From: Fibrobacter sp. UWH6 | Lineage (GTDB): Bacteria; Fibrobacterota; Fibrobacteria; Fibrobacterales; Fibrobacteraceae | Assembly: GCF_900142465.1 (NCBI RefSeq) | Contig: NZ_FRAX01000020.1 | Coordinates: forward strand, 1-55,162 | Length of the DNA stretch: 55,162 nucleotides | Direction: 5' to 3' | Part shown: positions 16,576 through 25,552 of the stretch, in pieces | How the letters are laid out: each line of letters starts with the position of its first letter | How positions within the stretch are numbered: the first letter of the stretch is position 1 | Made by a program: the position numbers and the translations under genes | Notes under the pieces: generated by a model | Told to the model about the DNA's origin: nothing | Databases searched by the model: none | What the model saw: only the letters and a program-made list of their open reading frames with translations

Positions 16576-16603
16576 AAATGATTTGAACCCAATTATGTGG
16601 AAT

Positions 16604-16629
16604 AAGTCGCCCCTTTGGCGACTTTTTCT
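16604..16629 (+). terminator. Terminator after hsdR
   Basis: AAGTCGCC and GGCGACTT form an 8-bp perfect stem with a 5-base loop, followed by TTTCTC. It starts about 28 bases after the hsdR stop codon. Confidence 0.8.
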
Positions 16630-16668
16630 CATTTTATAAGGTTATATTTAACATAAAATAGAGGTTTT

Positions 16669-19035
16669 ATGTCAGAATCAGCTAAACTCACCTGGATTCC
16701 ATTCTATCAGGAATTTGCGCAGAAACTGTTGCCGTATAAAAATAATCGAAAAGACCTTTTGGCGATAGTCTATTCCCTTGACAGCAAATTTACTGACTAC
16801 ATTCATAATGATGATGGATCCAAGGTTGGCGACATAGACCCTTTTTCTGTGTTTGCAATTTTCAACCGTGGGATTTCGGTGGCAAACCGAATAAAAGTGA
16901 TATCTTACTTTAAGGATTGTTTTAATATCGAAGCTCCGGTTCCTGAAGATTTTAGTGGCATTCCCATCTTAAATAATCAGCAGTCAACACTCTATTGGCG
17001 AGAAACTGCATCTGAACAAATTCCAATATTGTGGGATTTATTTGAAGCTGCGTTGACTGATGACGAATCTACATTAGCTGAAAAATTTGACAAAATAATG
17101 GAATATAAGGGCATAAAATGGAATATGTCCATAGTCCTTTTTTGGGCGCATCCTCAAAAATTTATTCCATTGGATAGTGTAACTCGAAACTTGTTGAAGG
17201 CTAAACATAATCTAACCATAAATGATGAAATGCTTTCTTCTGCCAAATATCTCGGGATTATTGGCCAAGTAAAAACATTGTTTGAACAGCCCAATTCGCC
17301 GTACAAATCTTTTGCAGAAATGTCGGACAACGCTTTTACTTATGCGTCCGAGCAACAAAGATTTTGGATTGCAGGAACAAGTTTCGGGGAACCTCGCAAA
17401 AACCAAATAGACAAGTTCGTAAAAGAAGGATATTGGGAAGGTGGCGAGTGTGACACTGAAAAGTATATAAAGCTGGTTAAAAGCGGAGACATCTTAATTG
17501 CCTCAACATGTGCAACAAAGGGCCCAGGAAATAAGCTTCCTTTTTTGAGAGTATATGGCGTTGGAATTGTAACATCCGATATGCAGGTTCCTGATCCGGC
17601 TAGACCTCGCTGGTTTAAATGCGATGTTGACTGGATTCGAATTTCTCCCGAAGTTGATTTTGATGGAAATAAATACGGGAAATATCGTAAGACCCTGCAA
17701 GAGTGTGCAGAAAATCTATTGGATTTAAAAAACTTTGCGCTTGAAAAATTAGAAATGGGACAAATTGAACCAAGGATGGATGAAATGGATAAGTGTCAAG
17801 AATATGTTAAACTCCTTGAAGCAAATCACAACATCATTCTTCATGGTGCTCCGGGTACTGGAAAGACATACTTGGCGAAAAAGATTGCTGAGGAAATGAA
17901 CGCTGAATATGAAATGGTTCAGTTCCATCAGTCCTATGATTATACCGATTTCGTTGAAGGATTGAGACCTGTAGATAAAAACGGGTCCGTAGTTTTTGAA
18001 CGTAAAAATGGCGTGTTTAAGGATTTTTGTAAGAAAGCTTTGTTGGCATCTCAAAATAAAGATTCAAATGAAATTTCTTTTGCACAAGCTTACGAAGATA
18101 TTTTGAAAAAAATTGAACAAGAAGAAATTCAATCTTTTTCTCAAAAATCAGGTGTTGAAGTCTATGTTAAGGAAATTTCTTCTCAACGAAATATTGTTTT
18201 ACAGAGTTTTGATACTATTTCTAAAGATGTTAACGATCAAGCAAGAAAACACACAGTTTCCTTTAATCGCTTGAGTAAATTATTTGAAAAATTCTCTACA
18301 TGTGAATCATTAAAGAATATTGTAAATATTGATAAAGAAATCTCTAATGTTATTGGTGGTTGTAATGCATCGGCCTATTGGGCTGTACTTTATTCCATTT
18401 TGAATTATAAGGAATCTTACAAGAATTCCATTGAATCCGTTAATAAAAAATTCATTTTTATCATTGATGAGATAAACCGTGGTGAAATGTCCAAAATTTT
18501 TGGAGAACTGTTCTTTTCTGTTGATCCGGGATATAGAGGCTTAAATGGTAAGGTGAAAACTCAATATCACGCCTTAGTGCCTAGCAGCGATGTATTCGTA
18601 GACGGCTTCTTCGTTCCCGAAAATGTCTATATCATAGGTACTATGAATGATATCGACCGCAGTGTAGAATGTATGGACTTCGCCATGCGTCGTCGTTTTG
18701 CATTCAAGGAAATCAAGGCAAGCGATCGAATTGAAATGCTGGATGATTTAAAGTGCTGTAAGAAGGATGAAGCTGTTGCACGAATGACTTCTATCAACAC
18801 TGCAATAGAAAAGGTTCCGGGGCTGTCTTCGGCCTATCACATTGGCCCAGCATATTTCCTGAAATTGGATAATTACGAAGGTGATTTTGATCTTCTTTGG
18901 GAATACCATATCGAAGGTATTATCAAGGAATATCTCCGCGGCATCGATCCTGATGGAACTCACTTTGGTGCTCTGAAAAAAGCATACGAAGGAAAGGTTC
19001 AAACCGAAAATTTAACAGAAAACGCTGAAGTCTAG
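16669..19035 (+). CDS. mcrB: McrB-like GTPase subunit of a modification-dependent restriction system
   Basis: The 788-aa protein has a C-terminal McrB-type AAA+ GTPase: Walker A HGAPGTGKTYLAKKI (about 392-406), the McrB pattern FHQSYDYTDFVEGLRP, Walker B FIIDEINRGEMSKIFGELF, and the GTP-specific motif region IGTMNDIDRS followed by MDFAMRRRF. The first 380 residues form a sensor part; residues about 240-330 (FWIAGTSFGE, IASTCATKGPGNKLPFLRVYG) look like an EVE/PUA-type base-reading domain. An unusual insertion of about 110 residues follows the Walker A block. It works with the McrC encoded directly downstream to cut modified DNA. Confidence 0.9.
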   Translation: MSESAKLTWIPFYQEFAQKLLPYKNNRKDLLAIVYSLDSKFTDYIHNDDGSKVGDIDPFSVFAIFNRGISVANRIKVISYFKDCFNIEAPVPEDFSGIPILNNQQSTLYWRETASEQIPILWDLFEAALTDDESTLAEKFDKIMEYKGIKWNMSIVLFWAHPQKFIPLDSVTRNLLKAKHNLTINDEMLSSAKYLGIIGQVKTLFEQPNSPYKSFAEMSDNAFTYASEQQRFWIAGTSFGEPRKNQIDKFVKEGYWEGGECDTEKYIKLVKSGDILIASTCATKGPGNKLPFLRVYGVGIVTSDMQVPDPARPRWFKCDVDWIRISPEVDFDGNKYGKYRKTLQECAENLLDLKNFALEKLEMGQIEPRMDEMDKCQEYVKLLEANHNIILHGAPGTGKTYLAKKIAEEMNAEYEMVQFHQSYDYTDFVEGLRPVDKNGSVVFERKNGVFKDFCKKALLASQNKDSNEISFAQAYEDILKKIEQEEIQSFSQKSGVEVYVKEISSQRNIVLQSFDTISKDVNDQARKHTVSFNRLSKLFEKFSTCESLKNIVNIDKEISNVIGGCNASAYWAVLYSILNYKESYKNSIESVNKKFIFIIDEINRGEMSKIFGELFFSVDPGYRGLNGKVKTQYHALVPSSDVFVDGFFVPENVYIIGTMNDIDRSVECMDFAMRRRFAFKEIKASDRIEMLDDLKCCKKDEAVARMTSINTAIEKVPGLSSAYHIGPAYFLKLDNYEGDFDLLWEYHIEGIIKEYLRGIDPDGTHFGALKKAYEGKVQTENLTENAEV

Positions 19036-19037
19036 TT

Positions 19038-20420
19038 TTGAAGCCGATAATTCTTAAAGACAATACTCTCAATCAGCCTCTTGATGGCTTTAAGGGCTCT
19101 TGCGATTCTCTTCGTAAGTCTCTTGACAGTATTGCCGGAAAGACGTTTTCTCAATTGAGTGAATCAAACTTCATTGTATTCCCTCCAATTGCCAAAGAAG
19201 CCGATTTAAAGAATGATGACGTAGTCTTGAATTATCGCGTCGATGGCGAAAATCTTCGTTTTACAACAGGCAATGTGATGGGATTCTTTGCTGCGGGCAA
19301 AGACAATCATTTCCAAATACAGTCTCGATTTGATTCTGGAAACAAGAATTATTTTTTGCATTACATGCTTCAAAAAGTGTGCAATGTGGCGTTTACTCCT
19401 CGTACCAGCGTGGGGGAGGATTCGTTCTACGATTTCATTTATTTCTTATTCCCGGCCTATTTGCGAAAGGCGATCAATCAAGGCGTTTACCGAGCCTATG
19501 TGACCAGGGAATATAACGACGCCAATGTTCGCGGTCCCATAGATGTAGCCCGTCATATTCGTAAGAATGTTCCTTTCAATGGTAAAATTGCCTATCACAC
19601 GCGAGAATACACAACGGACAATTGCGTAACACAGCTGATTCGCCATACCATAGAGCATATTCGCTCTTTGAGCATGGGGGATGCAGTTCTGAATGGTTCG
19701 GACGGCAAGAATCGTGATGATGTATCAGAAATCGTTGCAGCGACACCGACATATTCAAGACACGATCGTATGTCCGTTATTGCCAAGAATCTTCGTCCTG
19801 TTACGCATCCCTATTACACTGCATACGAACCCTTGCGTAAACTCTGCCTGGCCATTTTACGCCATCAAAAGTTGAGCTATGGCGAAAGCAACTCGGATTC
19901 CATCAATGGAATTCTTTTTGACGGAGCCGCCCTTTGGGAAGAATATCTAAACGTAATCATGCGAGATTCGGAAATTGGCGAAAAACTTGTCCATCCGAAT
20001 AACAGAACGGGTTTTAGACGACAGCATCTGTTTGAACTAGACGATGGCACCAAGAATCGCTGCATTTATCCGGATTTCTTGATGGATGTAGATTCCAAGC
20101 AAGGAAAAATATTTACAGCAGAAAAAGTACTTGATGCAAAATACCGCCGTTTAGATGGCGGCTTGGACAGAGATGCTTCTTTCCAGATATTGTCTTATCT
20201 GCTACGATTCTCTTCAAAGAAAGGATATTTACTGTATCCTTCTGGAGAAACAAGTGTAAAGGAAAAATCATACACGCTAATTCAACCCAAAGATTCATCT
20301 GCTATTGTAATCAAGGCAATTCCGTTCCATGTGCCGGAATATAATGAGACTATTTCTTTTCAAAAATTTTCAGAGGAAATGCAGACGGAAGAAGGGGATT
20401 TTGTAAAGAAATTATGTTGA
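19038..20420 (+). CDS. mcrC: McrC-like nuclease subunit
   Basis: The 460-aa protein starts at a TTG two bases after the mcrB stop codon, so the two genes are coupled. The second half carries the McrC PD-(D/E)xK nuclease: IYPDFLMDVD (about 341-350) and EKVLDAKYRRL (about 362-372), giving the Asp and the D-x-K pair. The N-terminal half includes VRGPIDVARHIRKN, typical of McrC. McrC is the cutting subunit that joins a GTP-driven McrB ring. TTG is preferred because no in-frame ATG lies near the N-terminus. Confidence 0.9.
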   Translation: MKPIILKDNTLNQPLDGFKGSCDSLRKSLDSIAGKTFSQLSESNFIVFPPIAKEADLKNDDVVLNYRVDGENLRFTTGNVMGFFAAGKDNHFQIQSRFDSGNKNYFLHYMLQKVCNVAFTPRTSVGEDSFYDFIYFLFPAYLRKAINQGVYRAYVTREYNDANVRGPIDVARHIRKNVPFNGKIAYHTREYTTDNCVTQLIRHTIEHIRSLSMGDAVLNGSDGKNRDDVSEIVAATPTYSRHDRMSVIAKNLRPVTHPYYTAYEPLRKLCLAILRHQKLSYGESNSDSINGILFDGAALWEEYLNVIMRDSEIGEKLVHPNNRTGFRRQHLFELDDGTKNRCIYPDFLMDVDSKQGKIFTAEKVLDAKYRRLDGGLDRDASFQILSYLLRFSSKKGYLLYPSGETSVKEKSYTLIQPKDSSAIVIKAIPFHVPEYNETISFQKFSEEMQTEEGDFVKKLC

Positions 20421-20481
20421 TTTCGCTTTAAAAGAGTCCTTCTACCGCTTTTTTCCCGTATTTTCAGTATATATTCCTGGT

Positions 20482-23400
20482 ATGAGCGTCGCAAGAAACA
20501 TATTCAGAGCAATTCATGAGGGCCGTTGGCTCTCTATTGAGTATGTCAATGCCGAAAAAAAGACAACGCATTATTGGATTAGCATAAACAATATCGAAAT
20601 CAAGAATAAAGATGGGGTGGAGAGGGCACGGTTAGATACAATGGGTCTTCATTTAATGACCCACGAATGTAGCCAGCGTTATCTTTATTTTGATGGAATC
20701 CAATATGCTGAAATTATCGAGGGAACATTTGCGCTTCGCAATACGACTTTGTTGCATGATTTAAATGCGAATCCATCTCGATATGCCTGCATTTTTAGCA
20801 ATGTTCACAATGTCAAGATACTGAATTATCTCCAGGAATGCCAAAAACTTTCATGTGATAACCGAGAAAAGAAATTTCGGTTGCTAGAACATCTTGATGA
20901 ATCTCAATTTGTTAAGGGATGCTATAAGCTTACTCAGGAAGAATGTGATTCTCTCATTGAATATTTCCAAAAGAAACAATCAAAAAAATCAAATTCTGAA
21001 TTTATTGCATTAGAACAACTTGGGTTGAATAAGCTGAGCATTAAGACCGATAAAGGTCTTTATGTGTTGGCCTATAATGAATTGTTGTTTGATATCGAAA
21101 ATAAAGCACTGAGAAAGTCTCCAGAACCAAAGATTTTGACAAGATTTGTTCTGAGAAATGATGTTGCAACCGAAGTCATTAGAATCTCCCGCTATTTGCA
21201 TGAAGATGAATTCCTTTTGCTTGAAAACTTTGATGCAAATGAAAAACAAATCAAGGATTTGATTATAAAGAATGGACGGCTTTCCCGTGGTGAATTGTTA
21301 GATGACATGCCTCATATCGTCGCCTTGGAAACAACTTCTAATGATTTGACGAACGAATATGATTCAATTGCATTATCATTGCAGTCAGGAAGTGTGACTA
21401 CGCCCCTCCGTGCGTTCTTTGGCGAATTTTTAAGCAGATCTCGCAAACGTAAGAACTATCCCATTGCGCTGCTAGATAATAATGTTAATCTAGATCAGTT
21501 GTTGGCAATTCATAAAACGCTTAAATATCCGATGGCTTATATTCAGGGACCACCGGGAACTGGAAAAACAAGAACCATTGTCAATACCATCATAAGCGCA
21601 TTTTTCAATGATTGTACCGTTTTATTTTCGTCACAAAATAATCAACCGGTAGATGGGGCTTTTAAACAACTGATATCAATTACAGTAGATGGAAAAGATG
21701 TTCCTTTCCCAATTTTACGTCTTGGCAATAATGAAGAAGTCAAGAAGTCCATAGGATATATTAAGGGACTCTTTGAACGTACAAAAAATTGGACAGTAAA
21801 AGACGAAGCATTGACTATATTCTCAAACGAGAAAACAGAAAATACGTCAAAACTAGCTGAATATCTTGAAACTTACGAAGATAAGCTTGATTTACTTGAA
21901 CGAGAAGATGCTGTAAATGATTTTCTGGAAAAGAATACCGCTTTTGATATCGGCATAAATTTACAGAGCAAGCAGTTAACTCGCATTAGATCAAAATTGG
22001 CAGATATCGGTGAAGTTAATACGGAAAAAGCATTGAGCTATTTGCCCAATGACTATGAAAAATTCCTGTTTTTCATTCGTTTTAAGTCAGCAAAATGTAT
22101 TCAGCGACTGAAGGAACCCAAATATAGGGAACTTTGGAAAATTATTGATTGTGAAAATGCAGATGATGCAGTTGCTAAATTCAATCGCTATCTGAAAGAA
22201 GATGCGAATCTGGAAAATTTATTGAAGGTTTTTCCTGTTGTAGCAACGACTAATCAATCCGCAAAAAAGTTGGGTTCAGCCAAAGTTCATTTTGACATTA
22301 CAATATTAGATGAAGCTAGCCAATGTGATATGGCAATGGCGTTGTTACCAATTTTACGCAGCGAAAGTTTAATGCTTGTAGGCGATCCTCAGCAATTAAA
22401 TCCGGTCATTACATTAGACGATTTGGACAACAAGCGACTAATAAAAAAGTACGGAATAGCCGATGAGTATGACTATAAAAAGAATTCCATATACAAGTCA
22501 TATTTGGCTGCCGATTCCATTAGTGATGAAGTTTTGTTGAGTCATCACTATCGTTCTGCAAAGGAAATTATCAGTTTCAATAACAAGAAGTATTACAACA
22601 ATAAACTTCAAGTAATGACAGCTAAAAAAGAGTTGCCACCTCTGATATTCCAGGAAACGGCGAATGAAAAGCCATTTACTCGTAATACTTCTGCAAATGA
22701 GGCGGATGCCATAGCTGAATTTGTAGCCAATCATCCGGAAAAGTCAATTGGAATTATTACACCTTTTGTAGCTCAAAAGGAAATGATTGATGAAGCCTTA
22801 AAAAATCGTGGTGTGTCGGCAACCTGTGGTACGGTTCACACGTTCCAAGGCGATGAAAAGGATATTATCCTGTTTTCTTTGGCATTGACGCAGAGAACTG
22901 CACAAGGAACTTATAATTGGTTTGCTGATAATAAGGAACTGATTAATGTTGCGGTGTCTAGAGCTAAGGAAGAACTGGTTCTTTTCTCTAACACACCGAC
23001 GATAGAGCGCTTGCACAAGGATAATGATGATCTTTATGAACTTGTGCAATATGTCAAGACAAAAGGCGAGTACAAAGTTACGCCAAAACATTCTCATTCA
23101 AGAGCTTTGGGATTAAAAACATATAGCACAAAGATGGAAGACGACTTCTTTGAAAATATAAATCATGCTTTGAGCATTGTTGATCCCCATAAACGTTATT
23201 CTGTAAAAACACAAGTTCCTGTCTCACAAGTTTTTCAACAGAATACCTGTGGAGAAAGCATTTTCTTTACAGGCAGTTTTGACTTTGTTCTTTATGAAAA
23301 AGATGGTCGTTCAGAAGTTCCTTTACTCGCTATTGAGTTAGATGGGGAAGAGCATCGCACCAATGAAAACCGAAAAAGATGTGATGCTGCAAAAGAACGT

Positions 23401-23502
23401 ATATGCAAATCACACTATTTTAAGCTTCTTCGCATCCCTAATTCTTATGCAAGACGTTACAATCACATCAAGGAAATCTTGATTGATTATTTTAAACGAT
23501 AA
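20482..23502 (+). CDS. UPF1-like superfamily 1 helicase with C-terminal PD-(D/E)xK-like domain
   Basis: The 1006-aa protein has a helicase core with Walker A IQGPPGTGKTRTIVNTI (about 353-369), LDEASQCDMAMAL (about 609-621), VGDPQQLNPVI and C-terminal motifs CGTVHTFQGDEKDII and INVAVSRAKEELVLFSN. The last 90 residues hold LLAIELDGEEHRTNENR and KERICKSHYFKLLRIPN, a DUF2726/Vsr-type nuclease-like domain. The first 80 residues (AIHEGRWLSIEYVNAEKKT) resemble a WYL ligand-sensing domain. Proteins of this plan are common in defence islands. It follows mcrC by 61 bases and may work with McrBC or alone; neither is proven. Confidence 0.88.
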   Translation: MSVARNIFRAIHEGRWLSIEYVNAEKKTTHYWISINNIEIKNKDGVERARLDTMGLHLMTHECSQRYLYFDGIQYAEIIEGTFALRNTTLLHDLNANPSRYACIFSNVHNVKILNYLQECQKLSCDNREKKFRLLEHLDESQFVKGCYKLTQEECDSLIEYFQKKQSKKSNSEFIALEQLGLNKLSIKTDKGLYVLAYNELLFDIENKALRKSPEPKILTRFVLRNDVATEVIRISRYLHEDEFLLLENFDANEKQIKDLIIKNGRLSRGELLDDMPHIVALETTSNDLTNEYDSIALSLQSGSVTTPLRAFFGEFLSRSRKRKNYPIALLDNNVNLDQLLAIHKTLKYPMAYIQGPPGTGKTRTIVNTIISAFFNDCTVLFSSQNNQPVDGAFKQLISITVDGKDVPFPILRLGNNEEVKKSIGYIKGLFERTKNWTVKDEALTIFSNEKTENTSKLAEYLETYEDKLDLLEREDAVNDFLEKNTAFDIGINLQSKQLTRIRSKLADIGEVNTEKALSYLPNDYEKFLFFIRFKSAKCIQRLKEPKYRELWKIIDCENADDAVAKFNRYLKEDANLENLLKVFPVVATTNQSAKKLGSAKVHFDITILDEASQCDMAMALLPILRSESLMLVGDPQQLNPVITLDDLDNKRLIKKYGIADEYDYKKNSIYKSYLAADSISDEVLLSHHYRSAKEIISFNNKKYYNNKLQVMTAKKELPPLIFQETANEKPFTRNTSANEADAIAEFVANHPEKSIGIITPFVAQKEMIDEALKNRGVSATCGTVHTFQGDEKDIILFSLALTQRTAQGTYNWFADNKELINVAVSRAKEELVLFSNTPTIERLHKDNDDLYELVQYVKTKGEYKVTPKHSHSRALGLKTYSTKMEDDFFENINHALSIVDPHKRYSVKTQVPVSQVFQQNTCGESIFFTGSFDFVLYEKDGRSEVPLLAIELDGEEHRTNENRKRCDAAKERICKSHYFKLLRIPNSYARRYNHIKEILIDYFKR

Positions 23503-23532
23503 TTTTTAGAGTGCAAATTTTTCCCAATTTTA

Positions 23533-23551
23533 GTGCAATTCAAAATTGCAC
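23533..23551. terminator. 8-bp hairpin after the helicase gene
   Basis: GTGCAATT, loop CAA, AATTGCAC is a perfect hairpin about 30 bases after the helicase stop codon. It lacks a clear T-run, so it is only a candidate terminator between two convergent genes. Confidence 0.4.
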
Positions 23552-23595
23552 AATTAATTGCGGTTGAAATTTTCGTCCACAAAAACTTTTCATAC

Positions 23596-23623
23596 AACCA
23601 TTTTTCCGGCGTGGGGAAAATAG
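23596..23623. repeat. CATTTT-type palindrome, copy 1
   Basis: The arms ACCATTTTTCC and GGGAAAATAGT surround GGCGTG. It belongs to a family of about 28-bp palindromes also found at 24193, 25501, 26112 (inside dinD) and 27748. Here it overlaps the 3' end of the small minus-strand gene. Confidence 0.55.
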
Positions 23624-23626
23624 TCT

Positions 23627-23884
23627 CTAGAAATATGTTCTATTCATCGATTCAAGTAATTCCTCGTTAAGAGTATTATCTAAATCGGGAATCACGCTGT
23701 CAATGGAACAATAGGGGCAAAGCGCAGTGTCTTCGCCATCATCTGTCCACTTTGTGATTTCAGACGGAGCGAACAATCGTTTGCAATAGAAACATCCACA
23801 TTGAGTTGCTGTGGACAAAACGTCCCTGTTCCTAAAGCTGAGCTTATGAAGTTCATCGAAATTCATGTAAAGTAATATAGTCAT
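23627..23884 (-). CDS. Small zinc-ribbon-like cytoplasmic protein
   Basis: The 85-aa product contains CGCFYCKRLF and ALCPYCSIDSVI, two CxxC-type knuckles that should bind zinc, and the lead-in NFDELHKLSFRNRDVL that I associate with a small conserved bacterial family usually annotated only as cytoplasmic protein. Translation may start at the second Met (complement of 23864-23866), since the first six residues (MTILLY) do not fit the family; neither start has a strong ribosome binding site. It is convergent with the helicase gene. Function unknown. Confidence 0.72.
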   Translation of the reverse strand: MTILLYMNFDELHKLSFRNRDVLSTATQCGCFYCKRLFAPSEITKWTDDGEDTALCPYCSIDSVIPDLDNTLNEELLESMNRTYF

Positions 23885-23944
23885 TTTGACATCTTTTAAG
23901 TGGATTATTTTTTGACAATCAAAGTACTTGAAATTTCTCTTGCA

Positions 23945-24165
23945 TTTGCATATATTTCATTCTGTAATTCATCAATCCTTGTGACAGTCGACATAGACTT
24001 ACAAAAGTCCGTACGTGCATTCGCGGCAAGGTTCATTAACCATCTGGTTGATGTTGTTGGATAGCTGGCAGGAGACGCAGCCTGCTCAAGAGCGTAAGTT
24101 CGCCGCAAGGTGAAATTGCGCCAGGTAACGCCGGAGAATACCTCCGCCAACAACAAAACTAGAAC
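23945..24165 (+). repeat. Structured direct repeat, copy 1, upstream of the YhcG-like gene
   Basis: About 220 bases are shared with 25553-25826. Blocks are near identical (GTGACAGTCGACATAGACTT, GTCCGTACGTGCATTCGCG, GTTCATTAACCATCTGGTTG) while loops vary. Visible stems are GACTT/AAGTC, AACCA/TGGTT, GCAGG/CCTGC (24068-24085), GCGTAA/TTGCGC (24092-24121) and GGAG/CTCC (24133-24145). Two of these stems show paired base changes between the copies, so the element is likely to act as folded RNA or single-stranded DNA. Short open frames across it on both strands look accidental. Confidence 0.8.
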
Positions 24166-24363
24166 ATCTTCATAATCAAAAGCATGTTATTGATCATCTT
24201 CCCGGCATGGGGGAAATGATGTTCTTTGCCGTTGTGGTTCTGCGGAATCACGACATAGGAGATTTTTATGGTAAAAAAGGTTGTTGGCGTGAGCCGCGCT
24301 GTTTTCCAAAATGTGAAACGCTGTCTCACAAATTGACTTGGAGTCATTAGCGAGGAGGGCAAG
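24166..24363. other. Spacer between the structured repeat and the YhcG-like gene
   Basis: The stretch contains a CATTTT-type palindrome (24193-24220) and a 22-codon frame at 24268-24336 (MVKKVVGVSRAVFQNVKRCL and two more residues) preceded by AGGAGA. The short frame has no recognisable product and may be a leader peptide or chance. AGGAGG lies 7-12 bases before the nuclease gene start. Confidence 0.35.
24193..24220. repeat. CATTTT-type palindrome, copy 2
   Basis: The arms ATCATCTTCCC and GGGAAATGAT flank GGCATGG. It is a diverged member of the family described at 23596 and lies in the leader of the YhcG-like gene. Confidence 0.5.
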
Positions 24364-25500
24364 ATGGATAAGGTCAGTCCGATTTACAATAATATTGTTC
24401 AGCAGATCAAGTCTGCTATTCTTGAGAGTCAGCTGGAGTCCGCCCGAGCAGTCAATCAGCAAATGCTTTCTCTGTATTACGCCATTGGTCAGTTTGTTTC
24501 GGCGAATTCACGGGAAGGTACCTGGGGAACCGGCGCAATCGAGACAATCAGTGCGCAGCTTAGACGCGAAATGCCCGGACTGAGGGGATTTTCAGCGACA
24601 AGCATTAAGAAAATGCGTCAATTTTACGAGAAATGGGAAGAGTTTTTAAATCGCCCGCCAATGGCGGGCGAATTGGAAAAGGCTGAATTTGACATAAAAA
24701 CGCCAATTATACCCATTCACGCTCTAATAAACTTAAATCGTTCGCCAATGGCGGAAGTTTTGAACTTCTCCGATTTCCTTGCACTCAGTTTTTCACATCA
24801 TATGGAGATTTTAGAGAAAACGGATTCTGTAGAGGAACGAGCGTTTTACATCCACCAGGCCGTTTTGAATCATTGGGACAAGTACACCCTGCGGGAATAC
24901 CTTAAGGCAGACCTGTTTCATCACCAGGGGCAGATATCCAACAATTTCGCGTTGACACTCCCGAAAACGCTCCATACGCAAAAGGCCATTTCGATGTTCA
25001 AGGACGAGTACCTCCTGGATTTTATCAATGTGGAGGAATTGGGGGAGCGCAACCCGCAGGATATTGACGAACGCGTGGTTGAAAAAGCCATTGTCCAGAA
25101 TGTCAAGAATTTCATTTTGACCTTCGGCAAGGATTTTACGTATGTGGGCCATCAGGTTCATATCGAAAAATTTGAACACGACATGTGGGTGGACCTGCTC
25201 TTTTTCAATCGAGAATTGCGCAGCCTTGTCGTTGTCGAACTTAAGACGGGCGAGTTTAAGCCATCTTATTTAGGCCAGCTGGCTGCTTACATGCGGGTGT
25301 TGAATGATGACGAACGCAAGTCTACTGAGAATCCTGTAATTGGCATAATACTTTGTCAAAATGCCGACAAAACCTTTGTGGAATACTTGCTTCAGGATTA
25401 TAACCAGCCCATGGGTGTAGCCACCTACAAGGCGATGCCTGAAAAACTTAAATCAGTCCTACCCGACGAAAAACTGCTCCTGGAGGCAATGCGCAAGTAA
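24364..25500 (+). CDS. YhcG/DUF1016 family PD-(D/E)xK nuclease-like protein
   Basis: The 378-aa protein has the DUF1016 N-terminal helical domain (LYYAIGQFVSANSREGTWG, then FSATSIKKMRQFYEKWEEF) and the YhcG-type C-terminal nuclease with WVDLLFFNRE (Asp near 276) and VVVELKTGEF (Glu near 292, Lys near 294). HHMEILEKT and YIHQAVLNHWDKYTLREYL are family signatures. The variable linker at about 96-130 contains two related palindromes that read in frame as NRPPMAGEL and NRSPMAEVL, suggesting insertion of short repeats into coding DNA. A structured repeat lies upstream and another copy downstream. The family is linked to DNA processing and defence. Confidence 0.9.
   Translation: MDKVSPIYNNIVQQIKSAILESQLESARAVNQQMLSLYYAIGQFVSANSREGTWGTGAIETISAQLRREMPGLRGFSATSIKKMRQFYEKWEEFLNRPPMAGELEKAEFDIKTPIIPIHALINLNRSPMAEVLNFSDFLALSFSHHMEILEKTDSVEERAFYIHQAVLNHWDKYTLREYLKADLFHHQGQISNNFALTLPKTLHTQKAISMFKDEYLLDFINVEELGERNPQDIDERVVEKAIVQNVKNFILTFGKDFTYVGHQVHIEKFEHDMWVDLLFFNRELRSLVVVELKTGEFKPSYLGQLAAYMRVLNDDERKSTENPVIGIILCQNADKTFVEYLLQDYNQPMGVATYKAMPEKLKSVLPDEKLLLEAMRK
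24645..24757 (+). repeat. Two in-frame palindromic insertions in the YhcG-like gene
   Basis: TCGCCCGCCAATGGCGGGCG (24651-24670, extended by one A) is a perfect palindrome, and a relative with the core TTCGCCAATGGCGGAA lies about 85 bases on. Both are preceded by TTAAATCG. They encode NR(P/S)PMA in a part of the protein that varies within the family. Confidence 0.6.
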
Positions 25501-25528
25501 ATCATTTTGCCGATGTTGGCAAAATGGT
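25501..25528. repeat. CATTTT-type palindrome, copy 3
   Basis: The arms ATCATTTTGCC and GGCAAAATGGT flank GATGTT directly after the stop codon of the YhcG-like gene. It is almost identical to the copy inside dinD at 26112-26139. Confidence 0.7.
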
Positions 25529-25552
25529 TACTATATTGACATTCTTTACTCT

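Noticed and set aside
23905-24156. 83-codon minus-strand open frame across the structured repeat
   Set aside because: The corresponding frame in the second repeat copy is disrupted and does not keep the same residues, while the stems are conserved. Selection is on structure, not protein.
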